Positions 7,791 to 15,606 of a DNA stretch of 39,662 bases are shown here, piece after piece (positions within the stretch are counted from its first letter, which is position 1; the number at the start of each line of letters is the position of its first letter). Both the position numbers and the translations under genes were made by a program. The stretch is taken from positions 874,560 through 914,221 of the forward strand of contig CP070820.1 in the NCBI GenBank assembly GCA_020344315.1, read 5' to 3'. This stretch comes from Candidatus Bathyarchaeum sp. (GTDB lineage: Archaea > Thermoproteota > Bathyarchaeia > Bathyarchaeales > Bathyarchaeaceae). The notes below the pieces were generated by a model. It searched no databases. It was not told where the DNA came from and saw only the letters and a program-made list of their open reading frames with translations.

Positions 7791-8122
7791 TTTGGCTCCT
7801 CAACTATCTCGAATGTCTGTTCACAGTAGGGACATGTTGCATAAGGTACACCGGACACGATTTTGATCCTGTCAGATTTTACCGAAGCTGAACAGTTGGG
7901 ACACTTGAGGGCAACCGCGCTCATTTGCCCTGAAAATTCCACCTTCTGGATGATCGTCTTCGGCTTTCTAGTTATGTAGTAAGCGCTTACGAAGCCGACC
8001 CCAAAAAGCAGAGTGGCAACGATCAGTCGTGAAGGCACATAAGCCGAAGCTAGAGCAAATATGATACCGAAGAAGAAAAGAACCGCAACTAAAATTGCGC
8101 CTAGCGCCGTTTTCAGGTTCAC
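7784..8122 (-). CDS. Two-helix membrane protein with C-terminal zinc ribbon
   Basis: This is a small partner gene of the DUF2207-like and radical SAM genes; no function is known. Two adjacent hydrophobic segments (LGAILVAVLFFFGIIFALASA and LIVATLLFGVGFVSAYYI) precede a cytosolic zinc ribbon, with KCPNC and about 20 residues later TCPYC. The start is uncertain. I favour GTG at 8122, because the upstream in-frame region to ATG 8251 encodes an unconvincing sequence, overlaps the reductase gene, and contains a TTTATACG element at about 8210-8218 that could be this operon's own promoter. The stop overlaps the next start by 7 nt, so translation is coupled. It could present or hold the Cys-tailed protein at the membrane, but this is inference. 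Confidence 0.7.
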   Translation of the reverse strand: MNLKTALGAILVAVLFFFGIIFALASAYVPSRLIVATLLFGVGFVSAYYITRKPKTIIQKVEFSGQMSAVALKCPNCSASVKSDRIKIVSGVPYATCPYCEQTFEIVEEPKW

Positions 8123-8238
8123 AGATACATTTGAAATAACTTCAAGTAATTTAATCTTACCGCACCGGAGGCAGCACGACCAAGATAGTATTAAGAGAAG
8201 ATAGAATTCGTATAAACATAGGTGTAGATAGCGAAGTT

Positions 8239-10350
8239 TTAGAATGGGCATACGCTTGCTGGGCAGCCACCTGCATATTCGGAGTCTGCACTTACATGTT
8301 TTTCAGTAGCCATCTCCTTGGTTAAAAGCGGACCCACATACAGAACCTGCTCCTTCTTGCTTCCATACCGATAAACCGTTACCCCTTTGCACTTCAACTT
8401 GTAAGCCAGCAGATACACCCTTCTAACGTCTTCCACGGTCGCATCGGGCGACAGATTCACCGTCTTCGACACAGCATTGTCAACGTATTTCTGGAAAGCC
8501 GCCTGCATTCTCACATGCCACTCCGGTTCAATATCCAAGGCTGTTACGAAAATTCTCCACACATCTTCCGGAATCTCCCCATTATTCTGTATGGAACCTG
8601 TCTTAGCGATCTCCAGCATCAAGTCTCTGCTGTAAAAGCTCCTCTCCTTTGCTAGTTTTTCGAATGTGGGCTGTATCTCCAGCAACCTTGTGCCCTCCAT
8701 AACATTTCGAACAAAAGCCACAGCAAAGATCGGCTCGATTCCCCCCGAGCAACCTGCAATTATGCTTATGGTTCCCGTGGGCGCAACTGTGGTAACCGTA
8801 GAGTTGCGAATCGTCTTGTAGCCCCTCTTCTCCCAGAGACTACCCTTAAAATTGAAAAAAGCTCCTCTCTCCTCCCCTATCTCAACAGATTTCCTTGTAG
8901 CCTCTTCACTGACGAATTTCATCACTTTTTCTGCCATGGCTAAGGCTTCTTCCGAATCATAGAGTATGCCCAAGAGGATGAGCATATCTGCGAAACCCAT
9001 AACTCCCAAACCGATTTTCCGGTTAGCTCGAGTGAGTTCGCCGATTTCCTGCACAGGATACTTGTTCACGTCGATCGCGTTGTCTAAGAAGTGGACAGCG
9101 GTTCTGGTGACTCTTCTCAGTTTCTCCCAGTCCAATTCTTTATCCTTAACCATCTTAGCCAAGTTGATGGAGCCCAAATTACATGATTCAAAAGGTAGCA
9201 ATGGCTGTTCTCCACAGGGATTGGTGCTCCGAATCTCTCCCAACTGCGGAGTTGGATTATGCCGATTTATTTCATCAATGAACACAAGGCCAGGGTCTCC
9301 TGTTCTCCAGGCGTTGGCAACTATCAAATCAAAAATGTGGCGAGCCCGTAGCTTCGCTTCAGTCTTTCCGCTTCTCGGATTCGTCAGGGCAGCTTCCCTA
9401 TCTTTTTCCACAGCCTCCATAAACTTGTCCGTAACCGCCACTGAAATGTTGAAGTTAGTCAGAATTCCCTCTCTGGACTTTGCTTCAATGAACTTTAAGA
9501 TGTCGGGATGGGTCACGTCCAATATTGCCATGTTGGCTCCCCGTCTTCGTCCTCCTTGTTTAATCACGTTGGTGGCAGCGTCATAGATTGTCATGAAGGA
9601 GACTGGTCCAGAGGCTACTTCCTTGGTGGAGCCTACTATATCTCCTGCAGGCCTCAACTTCGAGAACGAGAAGCCTGTTCCCCCGCCGGACTGATGGATC
9701 AACGCCATATGCTTCAATGTGGTGAATATCCCATCTATCGAATCCTCCACTGGCAGGACGAAACAGGCGGAGAGCTGACCAAGTCTGGTGCCGGCGTTCA
9801 TAAGAGTCGGAGAGTTCGGTAAAAACTCCCGGTTCGCCATAACCTGATAAAACTCTTCCCCAGTCCCTTCTACATCAGCTTTCTTGTCATAGAGAAGGTC
9901 AGCCTTAGCCACTGCTCTGGCAACTCTGCGAAACATCTCACTGGGAGTCTCGACAACTTTGCCCTCATAATCTTTCATGAGATACCTGTTTTTCAGCACT
10001 TTTATGGCGTTGACTCCTAGCTTTAAATCGTCAACAACACCGAAGAACTGTTTGAACTCTCTAATTTCTGCCCGCTTCTGACGGTACAAAATATATGCCT
10101 TAGCCACATCAGCGTAGCCATCTCTGATGAGAACCTCCTCAACGATATCCTGAACGTTCTCGACACTGGGAATTTTTTTTTCGAAGCGTTCGTTGACGAG
10201 TTTCACAACATCTTCGGAAAGCCTCTTTGCAATGATTTCATCTCCCCTCTCGACAGCCTTCAACGCCTTAAGAATGGCGTTAGTTATCTTGGTTTCATCG
10301 AATCTAACTATACGTCCATCTCTTTTTGTGATCTTAGAAACTCTAACCAA
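8239..10350 (-). CDS. nrdJ: Adenosylcobalamin-dependent ribonucleotide reductase (class II)
   Basis: This enzyme reduces ribonucleotides to deoxyribonucleotides using a B12-derived radical, in the cytosol. Residues 1-95 form an ATP-cone allosteric domain (KITKRDGRIVRFDETKI). The barrel carries C196 (SACFVLP), the thiyl-radical cysteine C379 within NPCGE with E381, and C390 (ESCNLGSIN). The phosphate-binding APTGTISIIAGCSGG lies further on. The last residues hold a C696-x4-C701 pair, as expected for re-reduction by thioredoxin. The 703-residue length fits the class. The start is TTG at 10350 with a GGGGGG run 6 nt upstream; no ATG or GTG is nearby. No separate small subunit is present, which agrees with class II. 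A 13-bp palindrome lies just upstream. Confidence 0.95.
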   Translation of the reverse strand: MVRVSKITKRDGRIVRFDETKITNAILKALKAVERGDEIIAKRLSEDVVKLVNERFEKKIPSVENVQDIVEEVLIRDGYADVAKAYILYRQKRAEIREFKQFFGVVDDLKLGVNAIKVLKNRYLMKDYEGKVVETPSEMFRRVARAVAKADLLYDKKADVEGTGEEFYQVMANREFLPNSPTLMNAGTRLGQLSACFVLPVEDSIDGIFTTLKHMALIHQSGGGTGFSFSKLRPAGDIVGSTKEVASGPVSFMTIYDAATNVIKQGGRRRGANMAILDVTHPDILKFIEAKSREGILTNFNISVAVTDKFMEAVEKDREAALTNPRSGKTEAKLRARHIFDLIVANAWRTGDPGLVFIDEINRHNPTPQLGEIRSTNPCGEQPLLPFESCNLGSINLAKMVKDKELDWEKLRRVTRTAVHFLDNAIDVNKYPVQEIGELTRANRKIGLGVMGFADMLILLGILYDSEEALAMAEKVMKFVSEEATRKSVEIGEERGAFFNFKGSLWEKRGYKTIRNSTVTTVAPTGTISIIAGCSGGIEPIFAVAFVRNVMEGTRLLEIQPTFEKLAKERSFYSRDLMLEIAKTGSIQNNGEIPEDVWRIFVTALDIEPEWHVRMQAAFQKYVDNAVSKTVNLSPDATVEDVRRVYLLAYKLKCKGVTVYRYGSKKEQVLYVGPLLTKEMATEKHVSADSEYAGGCPASVCPF

Positions 10351-10370
10351 GTTTAGCCCCCCAAAGTACT

Positions 10371-10383
10371 AATGGTCACCATT
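10371..10383 (-). promoter_or_regulatory. nrdJ: Palindrome in the ribonucleotide reductase promoter
   Basis: AATGGT-C-ACCATT is a perfect 6-1-6 palindrome located between a TATA-like TTATAGATTAAA (minus strand, about 10386-10397) and the TTG start at 10350. It lies where RNA polymerase would begin transcription, so it could be a repressor site. It does not look like the bacterial NrdR box. No candidate regulator gene adjoins it. Confidence 0.4.
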
Positions 10384-10503
10384 ACTTTAATCTATAACCC
10401 TCAAATTAAGGATGATCTTTGAAATGAACTAAGAAATTCTTTAATTCCTTAAGGCAAGAAAGAGGTTTCTGCTACAACCAAAAAGACCCAAATTAATTAA
10501 CTG

Positions 10504-10515
10504 AAAAAGAAAAAA
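10504..10515 (-). terminator. Thymine-rich terminator after trpB2
   Basis: On the minus strand the non-coding region about 50 nt past the trpB2 stop reads TTTTTTCTTTTT, without a strong hairpin before it. Archaeal polymerase commonly terminates at such oligo-T tracts. It separates trpB2 from the ribonucleotide reductase gene downstream. Confidence 0.45.
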
Positions 10516-10563
10516 GAGACGGGGAGATTTTCGGGAGGGCTTGAGTTCTCCATCCAGCCGTGG

Positions 10564-11949
10564 TTAGTAAGGAAGAGTTGCCAACCAGGGATAAAGCTCC
10601 CTTATCTTACCTACAGCCTTCTGCACCTTTTCCTCTGGGTAATCGTACGGTAGTAGTTTGCCTTGGTTGTAGTCGTCGTAAGCTTGCATGTCAAAGTAGC
10701 CGTGACCGCACAGCAGGAAGAGTATAGTCTTCTCCTCACCAGTCTCCTTACATCTTAATGCTTCATCAATGACGCCTTTGATAGCATGGGTTGGCTCAGG
10801 AGCCGGTATTATGGCCTCGCTTTCTATGAAGGTTTTTGCGGCATCGAAGACCTCCACCTGATTATAGGCCGCGGTCTCTAACATGTTTGCCTCATTCAAG
10901 ACGCTTAACGTGGGGGCTATACCGTGGTAGCGTAGACCTCCAGCATGGATTGGTGGGGGTATGAAATTATGGCCTAAGGTGTGCATTTTGACTAGGGGGG
11001 TAATCCTTGCTGTGTCGCCGTGATCGTACATGTATTCGCCTTTGGTGATCGAGGGACAAGCTGTCGCTTCAGTGGCTACAAACCTGATATCTTTTGGGGC
11101 TTTTCCTGTAACTTTGTCGTAGTAGAAGGGCCAGAAGAGACCTGAGAAGCTGCTGCCGCCACCTATGCATCCGTAGATTACGTCTGGGTAGTCATCTACT
11201 AATTCAAGCTGTTTCTTAGCTTCCTGACCTACCACTGTTTGATGCAAGAGAACATGATTGAAGACACTTCCTATACCGTAGTTTGTGTCTTGATTAGTCA
11301 AGGCGTCTTCTACAGCTTCGCTGATGGCAATTCCTAGGCTTCCAGAGCTGTCAGAATCTTCCGCTAAAACATCTCTGCCAGCCTTTGTTTCTTTGCTCGG
11401 ACTCGCGTGAACCGTGGCGCCGTAACTTTCCATCAGAACCCTTCTGTAGGGCTTTTGGTCGTAGCTAATCCTGACCATGTATACTGTGCATCCGATGTTG
11501 AAAGTCTGGCAGCCAAAGGCGAAAGCTGAGCCCCATTGGCCGGCTCCGGTTTCGGTTGCCATGCGTTCTTTGCCTTCTTTCATGTTGTAGTAGGCTTGTG
11601 GAACGGCAGTGTTGGGTTTGTGGCTTCCTGAGGGGCTGACTCCCTCATATTTGTAATAGATTTTGGCTGGAGTCTTAAGGGCCTTTTCTAGTCGAGATGC
11701 TCTGATAAGCGGGGTGGGTCTCCACAGACGGTAGACGTCTCTCACTTCGTCAGGGATGTTTATCCATCTTTCTTGACTCATCTCTTGACCAATGATCTCT
11801 TTGGGAAATATTAGGGGAACGATTCCAGGTCCAGGTGCTTTCGTGTCTGTTTGTATAAGGGGAGGCATTGGTTTAGGCATGTCGGGCAGTATGCAGTACC
11901 ATTGTTTGGGTATTTCTTCCTCATCTAGCATTATTTTTTTGGATACCAT
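10564..11949 (-). CDS. trpB2: TrpB2-type tryptophan synthase beta chain
   Basis: This is a PLP enzyme that condenses indole with serine to make tryptophan, or salvages indole. The length (461 aa), the long N-terminal extension ([17 protein letters not shown]) and a shorter match to canonical TrpB identify the TrpB2 branch found in archaea. The PLP lysine is K111 in SGSHKPNTA, the phosphate loop is [11 protein letters not shown], and [10 protein letters not shown] is the serine-binding region. No trpA or other trp genes lie nearby, which is usual for trpB2. The start is ATG at 11949 with a GAGAGTGA about 9 nt upstream; a second ATG six codons later is possible. It is divergent from a TrpY-like regulator, which probably controls it. 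Confidence 0.93.
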   Translation of the reverse strand: MVSKKIMLDEEEIPKQWYCILPDMPKPMPPLIQTDTKAPGPGIVPLIFPKEIIGQEMSQERWINIPDEVRDVYRLWRPTPLIRASRLEKALKTPAKIYYKYEGVSPSGSHKPNTAVPQAYYNMKEGKERMATETGAGQWGSAFAFGCQTFNIGCTVYMVRISYDQKPYRRVLMESYGATVHASPSKETKAGRDVLAEDSDSSGSLGIAISEAVEDALTNQDTNYGIGSVFNHVLLHQTVVGQEAKKQLELVDDYPDVIYGCIGGGSSFSGLFWPFYYDKVTGKAPKDIRFVATEATACPSITKGEYMYDHGDTARITPLVKMHTLGHNFIPPPIHAGGLRYHGIAPTLSVLNEANMLETAAYNQVEVFDAAKTFIESEAIIPAPEPTHAIKGVIDEALRCKETGEEKTILFLLCGHGYFDMQAYDDYNQGKLLPYDYPEEKVQKAVGKIRELYPWLATLPY

Positions 11950-12055
11950 GAGTTTTTCACTCTCTTTTTCGATTTTGAAGAATTAACCTTTTTTATGCCA
12001 TGAAGTGGTTATATAAGCTTTGCCGGATAACAGTTTACCTTGAGGAGAGATAGAT
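11950..12055. promoter_or_regulatory. Divergent promoter region of trpB2 and the TrpY-like gene
   Basis: On the plus strand, TTATATAAG (12009-12017) is a strong TATA box, followed by the ribosome binding site GAGGAGAG (12042-12049) and ATG at 12056. On the minus strand, CATAAAAAAGG near 11988-11998 is a weaker TATA candidate for trpB2. The TGTACA element known as the TrpY box in Methanothermobacter is not present, so if this regulator binds here it reads a different sequence. GGTTA/TAACC words occur several times but form no clean symmetric site. Confidence 0.5.
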
Positions 12056-12559
12056 ATGTGGAGCCAAATCAAGGTCTTCTTTAAAGATTTGCCAGCCCAA
12101 CAGAGGGTGGCGAGGCTCTTGTTTGAGAGGGGCTTCCAAGTCAGGGGGGACGGCAAAGTTGTGAGCGGTGGAATAGAGATACCTCACACCCAGATTGCAA
12201 AGGAAGCAGGTGTTGAACGCCGAGCCGTCGACAGTACTGTTCAAACGATACTCTCTGAGACAGAACTGAAAAGGATTTACATGAATCTTAGGCAGGTGTA
12301 TTCGCTGCAGGAGGTTGCCCGCGAGTTTAACCTGAGCGTAATCGTTTTTGTGCCTAAGGACGCTAGCCAGACAGGCATCATAGCTAATGTTACGAAAAAG
12401 GTGTCAGAGAAGGGGCTCAGTATAAGGCAAGCTCTAGCAGAAGACCCCAGTATAAGTGCACACCCCACATTGACCCTAATCATCGAGGGGGATATTCCCT
12501 CAGAACTGATTGGCGAGATAAGAAGACTACCCGGAACGAGAAGCATCACAGTGTATTAG
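12056..12559 (+). CDS. TrpY-like HTH-ACT regulator of amino acid metabolism
   Basis: This 167-residue protein has an N-terminal helix-turn-helix region (residues about 1-75; PHTQIAKEAGVERRAVDSTVQ is the recognition part). It is followed by an ACT domain (about 88-167; SVIVFVPKDASQTGIIANVTKKV...), which in this family binds an amino acid. The length and order match Methanothermobacter TrpY (HTH plus ACT, about 18 kDa), which represses trp genes including trpB2 in response to tryptophan. Here the gene faces trpB2 across 106 bp, which supports the same role. A strong ribosome binding site (GAGGAGAG, 6 nt before ATG) fixes the start. The tryptophan ligand is inferred from context; the related allosteric-regulator family COG2061 has the same fold. 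Confidence 0.85.
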   Translation: MWSQIKVFFKDLPAQQRVARLLFERGFQVRGDGKVVSGGIEIPHTQIAKEAGVERRAVDSTVQTILSETELKRIYMNLRQVYSLQEVAREFNLSVIVFVPKDASQTGIIANVTKKVSEKGLSIRQALAEDPSISAHPTLTLIIEGDIPSELIGEIRRLPGTRSITVY

Positions 12560-12579
12560 CTGATTCAGCGTCGAATCGG

Positions 12580-13125
12580 TCAAGTTGATTTGTTAGTGTA
12601 GATTTTGATGGCTGAGATCATGATCCATGAGACAACAATTTTTGATATGGTTTCTGGAACAGCTATACCAATATTGAATATGTTTAATCCATATAGTGTC
12701 CATGAGCCAAGAACTATTATGAAGGTGATGAGGGCTACGGCTGACCTTTTTTCGATTGTATAAACGATTGAAGTGAGGCTCAGCATTACAAAGTGGGGCA
12801 CTGCCACAGCATAGTGGAGAGAACCGTATACCTCGTTGAATGCTGCCAGCAACTGGACTAGAAAAGTTGAAACCAACAGGCAAAGACTGCTATACTTGGC
12901 GTGTTTTCTGAAGACTGTTGCTGCGTAGATCATCAGAAAAAAACCTGCAAGCAATAGACCGAGGTTAAATATGGAGGCGACATTGCTGTCAGCGGCGTGT
13001 CCAAGGTCACTTAGGGCGTTGCTTTCCCAGCTGAACCGAGGATAAAGAACTAAAGACATTGCGATGGAAACGTAGAGGAGCATGGGTCCAAAAACGCCGA
13101 ATAGTGCATAGACCCTTTCTTCCAT
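12580..13125 (-). CDS. DUF998 family membrane protein
   Basis: This 181-residue polytopic membrane protein has about six hydrophobic segments. The N-terminal helix is followed by YPRFSWESNALSDLGHA, the hallmark of DUF998 (usually FSWxxNALSDLG), then repeated helices with few charged residues. The function of the family is unknown. It follows the AbrB-ACT gene on the same strand with a gap of about 55 nt and may share its transcript, but nothing links it to histidine synthesis. It is convergent with the TrpY-like gene, the two stops lying 20 nt apart. ATG at 13125 is the only plausible start. Confidence 0.85.
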   Translation of the reverse strand: MEERVYALFGVFGPMLLYVSIAMSLVLYPRFSWESNALSDLGHAADSNVASIFNLGLLLAGFFLMIYAATVFRKHAKYSSLCLLVSTFLVQLLAAFNEVYGSLHYAVAVPHFVMLSLTSIVYTIEKRSAVALITFIIVLGSWTLYGLNIFNIGIAVPETISKIVVSWIMISAIKIYTNKST

Positions 13126-13180
13126 AACTGAGCAGCTCCTAAAGGATGAATTTTCTTAGATGTTTATGTTAGAATTGCTT

Positions 13181-13588
13181 TTAGGTGTAACTTCTGAACT
13201 TCACTTCTTTTGCAGCGCCCTCCGCAACTATCTTCCTCTCAAGTTCCTCCACTTTACATTTGCATCTGGAAACATCGGCTATGACAACCCATTCAGCTGA
13301 TTTTCCTCTCCGCAGAGTTCTGGATTGGCTAGAGAGCAGGTCGACTCCCTGACTTGCTAGGATGTTTGCCGCTTTTGCAAGGGCACCGGGAATATCTGAG
13401 AACGTGATGCGTAATTCAACTAGTTTTGCCTCCGGGTCAGCGAAAGGGGTGATTCTGATCTCTTTCTCGTCTAAATCAGCTATCAACATTACATACATTC
13501 CCTCCGAGAGCCTCACGGCTTCACGGATTGAGGAAGGCATAGTAACTCTTCCTCTGGAGTCTATTCTAACTATCTCTGTCATTCGCAT
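13181..13588 (-). CDS. AbrB-ACT transcriptional regulator, candidate his operon regulator
   Basis: The protein joins an AbrB/SpoVT-type swapped-hairpin DNA-binding domain (residues about 3-49; VRIDSRGRVTMPSSIREAV) to an ACT amino-acid-binding domain (about 55-135; LVELRITFSDIPGALAKAANILAS). AbrB-type domains bind DNA as dimers, and ACT domains usually dimerise and bind an amino acid at the interface. The gene faces the ten-gene histidine operon, and a single nearly symmetric TATA element (13622-13630) lies about 35 nt upstream of its ATG. Feedback regulation by histidine is therefore a natural hypothesis, not a demonstrated fact. Start alternatives are ATG 13588 and ATG 13582. Confidence 0.87.
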   Translation of the reverse strand: MRMTEIVRIDSRGRVTMPSSIREAVRLSEGMYVMLIADLDEKEIRITPFADPEAKLVELRITFSDIPGALAKAANILASQGVDLLSSQSRTLRRGKSAEWVVIADVSRCKCKVEELERKIVAEGAAKEVKFRSYT

Positions 13589-13621
13589 GTTCTCTGGTCT
13601 CCACTATTCCTTTCAGAAACC

Positions 13622-13657
13622 TTTATATAAGGTGTGCGTAATATGGGTTCTAACCCA
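13622..13657. promoter_or_regulatory. Shared promoter and operator-like palindrome of the his operon and AbrB-ACT gene
   Basis: CTTTATATAAGG contains TTTATATAA (13622-13630), which reads as a TATA box on both strands. It is spaced for a minus-strand transcript starting about 12 nt before the AbrB-ACT ATG and a plus-strand transcript starting near 13652. At that plus-strand position lies TGGGTT-CT-AACCCA (13644-13657), a perfect 6-2-6 inverted repeat, followed by another CCCA at 13665-13668. A protein bound there would block his transcription. Confidence 0.5.
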
Positions 13658-13697
13658 CAAATTACCCACGGAGGACAAAAATTGACAGGGAGGAATA

Positions 13698-14972
13698 ACG
13701 TTCACCAAGCTACACACCCCAAAAGGAACCCGGGACTATCTACCTAACGAAGTTGAACAGTACCGCTACATTGAAGACCAGCTAAAAGAAATTTTTGAAC
13801 TATGGAGCTACAGAGAAGTCCGCTCCCCCACCATCGAATTCGTTGAAACCCTATCCACAGGCGTCGGACCCGAACTGGTCGACACCATGTTCAAGTTCCA
13901 AGACTTTGACGGAAAAATTTTAGCCTTAAGAGCCGAAATGACAGCGCCAGTCGCCAGAATCGTGACAACTCGCATGCCATCTGTGCCAGAGCCGATTCGC
14001 CTGTTTTACGTCACCAACGTTTTCAGGTACAGCCAATCGTACCTCAAGAGAGAAAGAGAGTTCTGTCAGGCTGGAGTTGAACTTGTCGGCTGCAACACCC
14101 CCGAGGCTGACGGAGAAATATTGGCTCTGCTCATCTCATCTCTCCAGAAAGTTGGCTTGAAAGAGGTGCGAATTGACCTAGGAAACGCCAGCCTCCTCAA
14201 AGACCTGTTGGATACAGCAGGCTTGAATGAACAACAGAAAGGCAGCCTTCAGAATCTTCTATCGTGTCGAGATTCGGTGAATCTAAAGAAGTTCATGGAA
14301 CAGAACGATTTTCCTTCCAAACTAAGAGAGGCATTCCTTCAGCTTTCTTGCTGCAGAAAATTAGATGAAGTTACATCAATATCCCTTAACGCGTCAAAAT
14401 ATGATAAGGCGAACAAGCATCTAGGAAGCCTCTTAGAACTTCAGGAAATCCTTGTGGACTATGATATAGAAGACATGGTTTTCTTCGATTTTTCTTTGAC
14501 AAAAAAGATCGGATATTACACTGGAATGGTGTTTGAGGCTTCTGTTCCAAACCTAGGTCTTCCCCTCGGCGGCGGAGGCAGATACGACAAATTCATCGAA
14601 AAATTTGGAAAACTCAAGCTTCCAGCAACAGGCTTCGCTCTGGAAATAGGAAAACTCCTCCAAGCCCTCATGGCACAAGGCTTTGAAATTCCAGAAGAGA
14701 CAAAAGCCAAGGTTATTGTATCGTCGAAATTCAGGAACACTGCGGTGGAAGCAGTTAAGCTTCTTCGTGAAGCCGGAGTCATTGCCTCATTGGAAGTAAC
14801 GAGGAGGAATCTTGAGAAAACAATGGAATACGGAAAGTTTGTTGGAACAGATTACGTGGTTTCTGTCGGTTCATCCCTCAAGAATCCTGTAACAGTTTAC
14901 GACATAAAGTCAAACGTTTCAAGAAGCGTAATGCTCGAAACTTTCCTTCGAGAAATCGGAGGGCAATCTTAA
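13698..14972 (+). CDS. hisZ: HisZ-like regulatory subunit of ATP phosphoribosyltransferase (HisRS-like fold)
   Basis: The protein has the class II histidyl-tRNA synthetase fold and precedes a short-form hisG, so it is most likely HisZ, which activates short HisG. Motif-like parts are TPKGTRDYLP near the N-terminus, LRAEMTAPVAR, and REREFCQAGVELVG (motif 2). In true HisRS the second histidine motif reads RGLDYY; here it is KKIGYYTG (residues about 270-276), so the catalytic arginine is missing. A C-terminal domain of about 90 residues is retained. The first ATG in frame, at 13887, would remove 63 conserved residues. The frame is open only back to a TGA at 13683-13685, with ATA (13695) and ACG (13698) as the only possible starts after GGGAGG. 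I place the start at ACG 13698. A 1-base sequence error or mutation is the alternative. Confidence 0.8.
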   Translation, partial: TFTKLHTPKGTRDYLPNEVEQYRYIEDQLKEIFELWSYREVRSPTIEFVETLSTGVGPELVDTMFKFQDFDGKILALRAEMTAPVARIVTTRMPSVPEPIRLFYVTNVFRYSQSYLKREREFCQAGVELVGCNTPEADGEILALLISSLQKVGLKEVRIDLGNASLLKDLLDTAGLNEQQKGSLQNLLSCRDSVNLKKFMEQNDFPSKLREAFLQLSCCRKLDEVTSISLNASKYDKANKHLGSLLELQEILVDYDIEDMVFFDFSLTKKIGYYTGMVFEASVPNLGLPLGGGGRYDKFIEKFGKLKLPATGFALEIGKLLQALMAQGFEIPEETKAKVIVSSKFRNTAVEAVKLLREAGVIASLEVTRRNLEKTMEYGKFVGTDYVVSVGSSLKNPVTVYDIKSNVSRSVMLETFLREIGGQS

Positions 14973-14973
14973 A

Positions 14974-15606
14974 ATGAAGAAAAAGATTCGCATCGCGATA
15001 CCAAACAAGGGGCGCCTGAAGCAACCGGCGATTAAATTGCTGGAACGAGCAGGAATAGAAATTTTGGAAGAGGAAAGAACCTACGTTTCAAGAACCTCTG
15101 ACCCCAGATTCGAGGCAATCTTCGCCAGAGCCTACGACATACCCGTCTACGTCCAATACGGCGCCGTAGACCTCGGCATCACAGGCCACGACCTAATTCT
15201 CGAAAGAGACGCAGATGTTCTCGAATTATTAGACCTAGAATTCGGAAAGTGCACTCTCGTCGTTGCGGTTCCAGAAACCTCAACAATCAACGCAGTCAAT
15301 GAGATTCCTGCTCTAACAAGGGTAGCAACTGAATTTCCTAACCTCGCCAGAAAATATTTCGAAGAAAATGAAATGCAAGTGGAAGTTTTGGAGGTTAGCG
15401 GAACATCAGAGCTCGCCCCTAAATTGGGTTTGGCTCAGATAATCGTAGACATCTCCTCAAGCGGCGAAACGTTGCGAAAAAACAATCTCAGGGTGATCGC
15501 CTCCATTCTTGGCTCCACTACTAGACTAGCCTGCAACAAGATCGCCTACAGAACCTTTGAGAAGGAAATCACTGAGCTTCTCGCCAGACTAAGGGGAGGG
15601 TTATGA
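14974..15606 (+). CDS. hisG: ATP phosphoribosyltransferase, short form
   Basis: HisG joins ATP and PRPP in the first step of histidine synthesis and is the usual target of feedback inhibition. This protein has 210 residues and ends right after the catalytic domain, so it lacks the C-terminal regulatory domain of the long form (about 290 aa). It begins IRIAIPNKGRLKQPAI, shows VDLGITGHDLI, and near the end carries the PRPP-binding loop IIVDISSSGETLRKNNL. Short HisG enzymes need HisZ, and the hisZ-like gene stops one base before this ATG. Its stop overlaps hisD by 4 nt (ATGA). Histidine inhibition would act through HisZ, as known for this form in bacteria. Confidence 0.95.
   Translation: MKKKIRIAIPNKGRLKQPAIKLLERAGIEILEEERTYVSRTSDPRFEAIFARAYDIPVYVQYGAVDLGITGHDLILERDADVLELLDLEFGKCTLVVAVPETSTINAVNEIPALTRVATEFPNLARKYFEENEMQVEVLEVSGTSELAPKLGLAQIIVDISSSGETLRKNNLRVIASILGSTTRLACNKIAYRTFEKEITELLARLRGGL

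Noticed and set aside
13682-13747. A 21-codon frame from TTG with two histidines, resembling a his leader peptide
   Set aside because: It has a ribosome binding site but only two scattered histidines and no attenuator hairpins. A frameshifted hisZ start is the simpler explanation.
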